Shown here in pieces: positions 31,001 to 35,000 of a DNA stretch of 35,000 nucleotides. This stretch comes from Mesostigma viride (Eukaryota > Streptophyta > Mesostigmatophyceae > Mesostigmatales > Mesostigmataceae). The position numbers and the translations under genes were made by a program. The notes under the pieces are model-generated. The model searched no databases and was not told the DNA's origin. It saw only the letters and a program-made list of their open reading frames with translations. The DNA is taken from assembly GCA_009746045.1 (NCBI GenBank), contig RPFO01000246.1:2212269-2247268 (forward strand), written 5' to 3'. Numbering within the stretch: the first letter of the stretch is position 1; each line of letters begins with the position of its first letter.

Positions 31001-34000
31001 GGCGGGGGCGGGGGGCGGGGGGCGGGGGGGGGGGCGGGGAGCGGGGGCGGGGGCGGGGGCGGGGGCGGGGAGCGGGGGGCGGGGGCGGGGAGCGGGGGCG
31101 GGGGGCGGGGGCGGGGGCCGGGGGCGGGGCAGGGGCGGGGGCGGGGGCGGGGGTCGGGGGCGGGGGGCGTGGATGGGGGTGGGGGGGGGGGGGATGCAAG
31201 ATATGCAACATGCCTCTCTAACCTGAACCCGAGGCCGCTGCTTGTTGCGGCGCGTAAGAAGCTTGGGCTGTGTGTTCCAGCCACGTCTGTTTTCTGTTGG
31301 CGCGTTTGCTGTGCCCCAGCCACTCCTGTTTTCTGCAATGTGGCACGGGAATGTCACCCTTTGTTGCCCTCCGTGTGTTGGCCCCGCGCGAGGGATGCTA
31401 TCCGATACGTAGCGAACGCGCCTGCTTGCTTGCTTGCTAGCTCGTGCTGGGCGTGTGGTCGCACCCAGCCATGCTACCTGCCCTTCTAACATGCTGCTAA
31501 GGGCCAACAAGTGCCAAGGATGGAATGTGCGGACCTTTTGGCTGCATTGACCCCCGTCGCATCATCAATCCCTACCAATGACCCCCGTCTCATCATCAAT
31601 CGCTACCAATGACCCCCGTCGCATCATCAATCGCTACCAACGACCCCCGTCTCATCATCAATCGCTACCATTGACCCCCGTCGCATCATCAATCGCTACC
31701 AATGACCCCCGTCTCATCATCCATCGCTACCAATGGCCCCCGTCTCATCATCAACTACCAACGACCCCCGTCTCATCATCAACTACCAACGACCCCCGTC
31801 TCATCATCAATCGCTACCATTGACCCCCGTCGCATCATCAATCGCTACCAATGACCCCCGTCGCATCATCAATCGCTACCAATGACCCCCGTCTCATCAT
31901 CAATCGCTACCAATGGCCCCCGTCGCATCATCAATCGCCACCAATGACCCCCGTCTCATCATCAATCGCTACCAATGACCCCCGTCGCATCATCAATCGC
32001 TACCAATGACCCCCGTCGCATCATCAATCGCTACCAATGACCCCCGTCTCATCATCAATCGCTACCAATGGCCCCCGTCGCATCATCAATCGCTACCAAT
32101 GACCCCCGTCTCATCATCAATCGCTACCAATGGCCCCCGTCGCATCATCAATCGCTACCAATGACCCCCGTCGCATAATCAATCGCTACCAACGACCCCC
32201 GTCGCATCATCAATCGCTACCAATGACCCCCGTCGCATCATCAATCGCTACCAATGACCCCCGTCTCATCATCAATCGCTACCAATGGCCCCCGTCGCAT
32301 CATCAATCGCTACCAATGACCCCCGTCTCATCGTCAACTACCAATGACCCCCGTCGCATAGTCAATCCTCGCCCTGTTGCCCACTTGGCTGCTCGTCAAC
32401 CCATGGCCCATGGTGGACAACCTGCAGGGACATGCGGCTGTTGGCGACCCACTGCCGGCGGCTGGCACATCTGGGGCTGGAGAACTGCCAGGAGATCTCG
32501 GACGAGTGAGTGCTGATGCTGTCCCTGCCGCCCTGGCTGGGTCTCTGTGCGCCATCGCAATCGTGCAACGTGCCTGTTTTGGAGGTGGATATTGCCTACA
32601 GTAGATTTGTAGTTGAGGAGGCCGGATGCCAGCAGGCACTGTTTGCACGTTCCCAAGCCAGACTTGATTGCCACATACTAACGACCTCTTGCCCGTGGGC
32701 GGCGGAATTCTGTCCAGTGGCCAATCTTTTCTCATTCATGTGGCGACCTTTCCCTTTTTCCCCACTACATGTCCGATGCTGTGCATCTCCCAGGGGGGTG
32801 AGCGCGCTGGCCAACCTGCCCGCGCTGGTGGACCTGAACCTGGCAGGCGTCAAGCTAGGGGGGGACTCCCTCATGGTGCGCTCGCTCACTCTGAAGCATA
32901 TGGGGCAAATGATGGCAAGCAGATGGAATACAGCAGTGCCATGGACCATAATCCCTGAAGAACAACAGTTTGCGCGCTGTTCGCATTGTGTGGCAGATGC
33001 TGTGCTGTGGTGACTGCGCGAGTCGCAGCGCTCGCCGCTCATGGTCACAGCACCTCTGTGGTGGCTTGTCAGCATCATGTCGACGTGCCAAGTGTCGCAT
33101 TCTGGCATCATACCCCCGCAACCGCAGTATCTTTCTTGTCACCTGCAGCTGTCGATGTATAACACGTCCGATAGGCAGAACACACCAGGTCAGCAGCCAC
33201 AAGCAGTCTTTCCATGCCTCGTTCATGTACAGCCTCACAGACACCGCGTCTCCGATGGCTGCCAACGGGAGATGCCAGGGTTATAGTGTCACCTGCACGC
33301 CCACATGAATGCCACAAGTTGACCGAGACGACCGTTGTGCCCTGCATATACACGCCTACGAGCGTACTAGCGTAGATCGACATTCCTACGAGCGGATATT
33401 GGAGGCATGTCAGAGGGCAGGCACACCTTGCGCGGCTGGGTGGACGCGGGTAACTGCCCCTTGCCTCACTTCTAAGCCTTGTCCCTGTTGTGCTGTCATC
33501 CGCAGGTTCTGGCCACCAAGGCGCCCGCCCTCGAGGCACTGGATGTGCGCCACTTCCCCGTCATGTATGTTCCATGTGCTGGCCATGGCATGTTTTTGTG
33601 CTGGGCAATGCCTGTTTGTGCTGGGCAATGCCTGTTTGTGCTGGGCAATGCGTAATCGGTCATTAGATGACTGTCCATTGCCTGTGCTGTCTGCCTTAAG
33701 ATCAGACTGTCCATCGCCTATTGGTGCCTGCCTGGGCCCCTGGAAAGCGTTCGCCAGAAGGCGTTGTCTCTGTCGGATGCGCCAGCTGCCACCGTCTCTT
33801 GAATGGTGGCGCCTCCATGACTTGGTGGTTGTGTCTAGTGCGCCCTGTGATTCCTTGAATCCAAGCACCAGCGAGTAGTTGCCTTGCCGAATCCATCTCA
33901 AGTGCCTTTGGATAACAGGGTGGCCTTCACGTCCCCCTCCCCCAATGCCTCTTTTCCTCTCAACTGGCCTATTTATGGGTTGTGGGTGTCAACCATGTCT

Positions 34001-34782
34001 TGTTGCTTCACCCAAGGGCTGAGCATCCCATTCAGGCCATGCATATCGCACGCACTTCTGGTAGTTGTGATTGATCTGCGGGGCTTACTGTCAACTGGCC
34101 AGCGCATGCCACAGGTTGACACCACACAAGGATACTTCAACCGTCCTTGGTTGTCTCATGGATACTTGGTAGAGCCTTACCTCGATAGCCTCGCACCTGT
34201 CGGCCTTGGGCAGGGGCCTGCCATGTAGGTGCCATGAACCGGATGGTCAGGTTGGGCCTGCCATGATGGGCCGTGACCAGGCCCCCTTTGATTAGGAACA
34301 AGGCACCTGGTTTGTCGTGTCAGAACGCGCATGCTGCACGATGCTAACTTCTCATCACGCCAGGCCACCCCGCCACCCCACCCGATCCCATTCCACGCGA
34401 AATGGGATGGGCAACTCTCAGCCAGCGCGCGCAGCATGCCTGTGGGAACCAGATTGCGCCCCCCATGGACTGGGCGATAGAAGTGAAGCATGAAAAAAAA
34501 TGTATCCTACAACATGGCCCAGGGTAGGTGAGCTATCAGCATTGAAGCGATTAATCCGTTCAGTAGCCATTAATGGAGACACGCATGATATGCAGCGCCA
34601 ACAATGTCCCCTCTTGGGCATAGCGCAGTGAGGACAGCACAAGCGTCATGCCGCAGTAATGTGCTGGTTGTTGGTTACTGACGCGCGTAACCTCCTGGGT
34701 CCCTGCCTCTGTCTTCCCTGCGGCGCCCAGGCTGGCGGACAGCGCCCGTGCCCAGTCGCTCTCGACTGACATGGCGGTGCAG
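18715..34782 (+). CDS. F-box/leucine-rich-repeat protein, fifteen exons resolved, 3' end outside window
   Basis: The model joins fifteen exons: 18715-19020, 19680-19988, 21127-21296, 22306-22377, 23101-23739, 24571-24628, 25339-25451, 26148-26331, 27147-27227, 30139-30183, 30497-30561, 32428-32505, 32794-32875, 33506-33564 and 34731-34782. All 14 joins keep frame and use GT...AG; 771 codons are covered so far. Residues about 36-75 form an F-box (reading LIPIDILLRIFEFLD, then AAVCKAWRQAAF). The rest is a run of AMN1/FBXL-type LRRs, for example LPRLESLDLAHCSLGIP, CPSLEELDASHTGVTDR and LAHLGLENCQEISDE. A Ser/Pro/Ala-rich linker fills much of exon 5. The likely role is a substrate receptor of an SCF ubiquitin ligase. 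Introns make up about 86% of the span and carry many tandem repeats. The substrate is unknown. Confidence 0.88.
19021..19679 (+). other. F-box/LRR intron 1
   Basis: A 659-nt intron ending in a C-rich tract with CACACACAG. I see no repeat array or gene in it. Confidence 0.75.
19680..19988 (+). CDS. F-box/LRR gene exon 2
   Basis: The acceptor is CACACACAG. It begins VARFTQLQELIFLRGAWEAV, an LRR-like start, followed by a Pro/Ala/Thr/Ser-rich linker. The phase-0 donor at 19989 (GCG|GTGGGC) fits exon 3. An alternative donor at 19972 would break the phase. The 3' half is the least certain part. Confidence 0.72.
19989..20779 (+). repeat. 32-bp minisatellite in F-box/LRR intron 2
   Basis: About 24 copies of a 30-34 bp unit made of a G-run, AGG, a G-run, CAGTGGGCATGGTGATTATG. 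Copies differ mainly in G-run length. The array begins at the exon 2 donor itself, whose sequence GTGGGCATGGTG is repeated in nearly every unit, and ends at GGTGAGCC (20774-20781). Confidence 0.95.
20780..21126 (+). other. remainder of F-box/LRR intron 2
   Basis: Unique sequence between the minisatellite and exon 3, with a C-rich run near 20965-21000 and a GTATGTCGGTGCAC element shortly before the acceptor. No gene is seen. Confidence 0.6.
21127..21296 (+). CDS. F-box/LRR gene exon 3
   Basis: Acceptor TCGCACCAG and donor ACCG|GTAGGG. It codes for an LRR pair: IRRSCPHLVALWLHGSGQLS, and later LRTLSLVDCYELTDR. It ends in phase 2. Confidence 0.88.
21297..22305 (+). other. F-box/LRR intron 3
   Basis: A 1009-nt intron. 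It contains the GCAAGCAGCC repeat cluster listed separately and otherwise unique sequence. Confidence 0.75.
21650..21785 (+). repeat. AGCAGCxAGCAGC(CA)ATCAGCGTGCTTGG repeat, about four copies
   Basis: A degenerate unit of 34-37 bp with GCAAGCAGC followed by AGCGTGCTTGG, repeated about four times within intron 3. Copies diverge by small substitutions and by loss of AGC triplets. Confidence 0.85.
22306..22377 (+). CDS. F-box/LRR gene exon 4
   Basis: Acceptor GGCTCGCAG and donor CCACG|GTGGGT. It codes for one LRR, reading AFASFPCLSLTHLSVRGCHR and then L-T-P-R. Phase 2 on both sides matches its neighbours. Confidence 0.87.
22378..23100 (+). other. F-box/LRR intron 4
   Basis: A 723-nt intron. 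Between about 22625 and 22705 an imperfect unit containing CTCCTAGGTCCCTT is repeated two to three times at a spacing of about 32-36 bp. The rest is unique sequence. Confidence 0.7.
23101..23739 (+). CDS. F-box/LRR gene exon 5 with low-complexity linker
   Basis: Acceptor ATGGCGGCAG and donor GACCG|GTACGT. The 639-nt exon starts with an LRR (AVAAVVERCPFLSVLDLSE), then a Ser/Ala/Pro-rich linker of about 90 residues, LRR-like LGLALSQLDLSHTVFQG, a second linker, and ends YPLVALGLGGAGLSDR. Phase 2 at the end. Confidence 0.88.
23740..24570 (+). other. F-box/LRR intron 5
   Basis: An 831-nt intron. Its left part carries the acceptor-like 27-bp repeat listed separately. The right end has a normal pyrimidine tract and TTGTGCAG. 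Confidence 0.78.
23935..24062 (+). repeat. 27-bp TTTCCTTCCTGCCCGxGTGCAG repeat in intron 5
   Basis: Four to five copies of a unit made of TTTCCTTCCTGCCCG, then (T/C)GTGCAG, then TATGA. Each full copy is a pyrimidine tract followed by GTGCAG, the form of a 3' splice site. Confidence 0.85.
24571..24628 (+). CDS. F-box/LRR gene exon 6
   Basis: Acceptor TTTGTGCAG and donor GGAG|GTGAGT. It codes for GLGVLARRLGPTLLRLGLE, an LRR segment, and changes phase from 2 to 0. Confidence 0.85.
24629..25338 (+). other. F-box/LRR intron 6
   Basis: A 710-nt intron. 24645-24790 repeats GTGGACAAG(G)GGG(C/T)GT-like words about six times at 20-27 bp spacing. The remainder is unique sequence ending in GGCGCGCAG. 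Confidence 0.75.
25339..25451 (+). CDS. F-box/LRR gene exon 7
   Basis: Acceptor GGCGCGCAG and donor CTCAG|GTGCGC. It codes for SLEAIGQSLPRLESLDLAHC and then S-L-G-I-P-E-E-G-L-R, a clear LRR. Phase 2 at the end. Confidence 0.92.
25452..26147 (+). other. F-box/LRR intron 7
   Basis: A 696-nt intron. The first 250 nt are T/G-rich with scattered GTGATT, GTGTGATTATGT and TTATGTG words but no regular array. The rest is unique. Confidence 0.7.
26148..26331 (+). CDS. F-box/LRR gene exon 8
   Basis: Acceptor GCACCTACAG and donor CTGCAG|GTGGGC. It codes for LAAYQRLLQAVGTLARGCPA, then LQRLSLRGCTWVIP and, after a short insert, LDVLELLLQGFTQLQ. One base completes the Ser codon from exon 7; phase 0 at the end. 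Confidence 0.9.
26332..27146 (+). other. F-box/LRR intron 8
   Basis: An 815-nt intron. A C-rich, CCACCCCCAC-type patch lies at 26845-26950. Nothing else is recognisable. Confidence 0.7.
27147..27227 (+). CDS. F-box/LRR gene exon 9
   Basis: Acceptor ACGTTGCAG and donor CTCAAG|GTGCGC. It codes for AVDLSRCTLPPAALEMLASA and then P-C-H-N-K-L-K. It continues the LRR started at the end of exon 8 in phase 0. Confidence 0.9.
27375..29205 (+). repeat. 42-bp minisatellite in F-box/LRR intron 9
   Basis: About 43 nearly identical copies of a 42-bp unit containing GATATGGTGAGCATCGTGCT, then TATCTGAGTGCATATCTGAGA. Copies differ mainly at one A/G site (CTTATCTG versus CTTGTCTG). The order of the two variants repeats with a period of about 15 units (630 bp). 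Each unit contains CATATCT-GAGA-AGATATG, a perfect 7-bp stem with a 4-base loop. Because 42 is divisible by three, frames of about 600 codons stay open on both strands; these are artefacts. Confidence 0.97.
29206..29460 (+). other. unique part of intron 9 between the two arrays
   Basis: About 255 nt of unique sequence separate the 42-bp array from the 9-bp array. No gene is seen. Confidence 0.6.
29461..29795 (+). repeat. 9-bp (CATACCTAT)n array in intron 9
   Basis: About 36 copies of CATACCTAT with rare CATGCCTAT and CATACCTGT variants. Being a multiple of three without stops, it gives open frames in several phases, which are not genes. Confidence 0.97.
29796..30138 (+). other. 3' part of F-box/LRR intron 9
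   Basis: Unique sequence leading to the acceptor TTCCGGACAG. Nothing further is recognised. Confidence 0.6.
30139..30183 (+). CDS. F-box/LRR gene exon 10
   Basis: A 45-nt exon between TTCCGGACAG and GAG|GTGAGT. It codes for ALWIGEAEVAPSSFE and extends the N-K-L-K end of exon 9 into an L-x-x-L-W-I LRR strand. Phase 0 on both sides. Confidence 0.82.
30184..30496 (+). other. F-box/LRR intron 10
   Basis: A 313-nt intron, C-rich toward the acceptor CACGGTGCAG. No repeat array. Confidence 0.75.
30497..30561 (+). CDS. F-box/LRR gene exon 11
   Basis: Acceptor CACGGTGCAG and donor GACCG|GTGAGA. It codes for AITRGCPSLEELDASHTGVT and then D-R, a textbook AMN1-type LRR. Phase 2 at the end. Confidence 0.92.
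30562..30896 (+). other. 5' part of F-box/LRR intron 11
   Basis: Unique sequence with a small tandem duplication TTACTAGTATGAT at about 30717-30748 and GCATGT repeats at 30784-30803. Confidence 0.6.
30897..31193 (+). repeat. (GGGGCG/GGGGGC)n G-tract array in intron 11
   Basis: About 300 nt made only of G-runs of 3-9 separated mostly by single C. G is on the sense strand of the F-box gene, so both the DNA and the nascent transcript could form G-quadruplexes. Open frames coding for Gly/Arg or Pro/Arg here are artefacts. Confidence 0.96.
31194..31547 (+). other. unique segment in intron 11 between arrays
   Basis: Unique sequence with CCAGCCAC(G/T)(C/T)CTGTTTTCTG-like duplicated words at about 31278-31335, a spacing of about 42 bp. 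No exon with matching phase was found. Confidence 0.6.
31548..32370 (+). repeat. 31-bp minisatellite in F-box/LRR intron 11
   Basis: About 26 copies of a unit read as CCCCCGTCGCATCATCAATC, then GCTACCAATGA. Main variants are GTCGCATC versus GTCTCATC and CAATGACC versus CAATGGCC. A few shortened units lack the ATCGCT part (31751-31800 and 32335-32345). Confidence 0.96.
32428..32505 (+). CDS. F-box/LRR gene exon 12
   Basis: Acceptor CAACCTGCAG and donor GACGA|GTGAGT. It codes for DMRLLATHCRRLAHLGLENC and then Q-E-I-S-D. Phase 2 on both sides. Confidence 0.92.
32794..32875 (+). CDS. F-box/LRR gene exon 13
   Basis: Acceptor CATCTCCCAG and donor CTCATG|GTGCGC. It codes for GVSALANLPALVDLNLAGVK and then L-G-G-D-S-L-M. 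Phase 0 at the end. Confidence 0.92.
32876..33505 (+). other. F-box/LRR intron 13
   Basis: A 630-nt intron of unique sequence. No repeat or exon recognised. Confidence 0.7.
33506..33564 (+). CDS. F-box/LRR gene exon 14
   Basis: Acceptor GTCATCCGCAG and donor GTCAT|GTATGT. It codes for VLATKAPALEALDVRHFPV and ends in phase 2, completing a Met codon with the next exon. Confidence 0.88.
33565..34730 (+). other. F-box/LRR intron 14
   Basis: A 1166-nt intron. A 20-bp TGTTTGTGCTGGGCAATGCC unit is repeated three times at about 33592-33651. The rest is unique. Confidence 0.75.
34731..34782 (+). CDS. F-box/LRR gene exon 15
   Basis: Acceptor GGCGCCCAG and donor GTGCAG|GTGTGT. It codes for LADSARAQSLSTDMAVQ after the shared Met codon. 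Phase 0 at the end, so the gene continues. Confidence 0.78.
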
Positions 34783-34901
34783 GTGTGTGCAGCGTAGGAC
34801 ATTTGCATGTGTCCATGGGCCCTGGCTTGCGTGCCTTGCAAAGCCGGCGCCCCATGACGTCTGGAAACCCTGTATGACTGCCTTCAAGCTTTTCTTTACA
34901 G

Positions 34902-34920
34902 GTGACCAGCCTAATACCAT
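34902..34920 (+). CDS. possible F-box/LRR exon 16 (low confidence)
   Basis: A strong acceptor (TTTTCTTTACAG) ends at 34901, and the following bases read V-T-S-L-I-P in the phase expected from exon 15. A possible donor is at GGTGTC (34920-34925). It is too short to judge from this window. Confidence 0.22.
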
Positions 34921-34942
34921 GGTGTCGAAGGCACACAGTCAT

Positions 34943-35000
34943 CCATCATTCGTCATCCATCCTCCATCCTCCATCCTCCATCCTCCATCCTCCATCCTCC
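34943..35000. repeat. (CCATCCT)n repeat at the right edge
   Basis: A seven-base CCATCCT unit repeated five or more times after a short CATCATTCGTCATC lead-in. It is cut by the window edge and probably lies in the next F-box/LRR intron. Confidence 0.9.

Noticed and set aside
30653-31510. Pro/Arg-rich and Gly-rich frames of 247-285 codons
   Set aside because: They arise from the G-tract array in intron 11 and have no start context or conserved domain.

Overview
The window looks like nuclear DNA of a GC-rich unicellular eukaryote, most likely a chlorophyte green alga. It has spliceosomal introns with GTGAGT, GTGCGC and GTGGGC donors and (G/C)CAG acceptors, GC-rich exons rich in Ala, Gly and Arg, very long low-complexity insertions inside conserved domains, and an extreme load of micro- and minisatellites. 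The green-alga placement is inferred from style; no lineage-specific marker was found.

Layout. 1-783 is a CCT-type microsatellite that changes into a pure CCAT tract. 784-2100 is a short unique stretch with a small Cys-rich reading frame that may be a broken gene. 2101-4890 is a C-rich satellite built on CATGCATGCC, with a higher-order period of about 0.9 kb. 5986-9351 (+) is an apparently intronless HTTM (vitamin K-dependent gamma-carboxylase-like) membrane protein with very large insertions. About 9978-12010 is a fragment of a non-LTR retrotransposon that has lost both ends. 17584-13193 (-) is a five-exon gene for a SYLF-domain (Ysc84/SH3YL1-type) protein with a LEA-like repeat tail. From 18715 (+) to beyond the right end runs a very long F-box/leucine-rich-repeat gene. 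I could resolve fifteen of its exons, and all fourteen joins keep frame (771 codons so far). Most of its 16 kb is intron, and the introns carry at least eight separate tandem-repeat arrays. The window ends in a CCATCCT repeat.

The SYLF and F-box genes are divergently transcribed from a spacer of about 1.1 kb that holds a 12-bp inverted repeat. No functional link between the genes is evident: the F-box/LRR protein would be an SCF ubiquitin-ligase substrate receptor, the SYLF protein a lipid or actin-associated factor, and the HTTM protein an integral membrane protein.

The most unusual signal is the relation between tandem repeats and splicing. The 3' splice site of SYLF intron 4 is preceded by about 409 nt with no AG, half of it a (CCCA)n array. 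F-box intron 2 is filled with copies of a unit that repeats its own donor sequence. Intron 5 carries tandem copies of an acceptor-like motif, and intron 9 carries about 43 copies of a donor-like motif embedded next to a small hairpin. Very long open frames inside the satellites are treated as artefacts.
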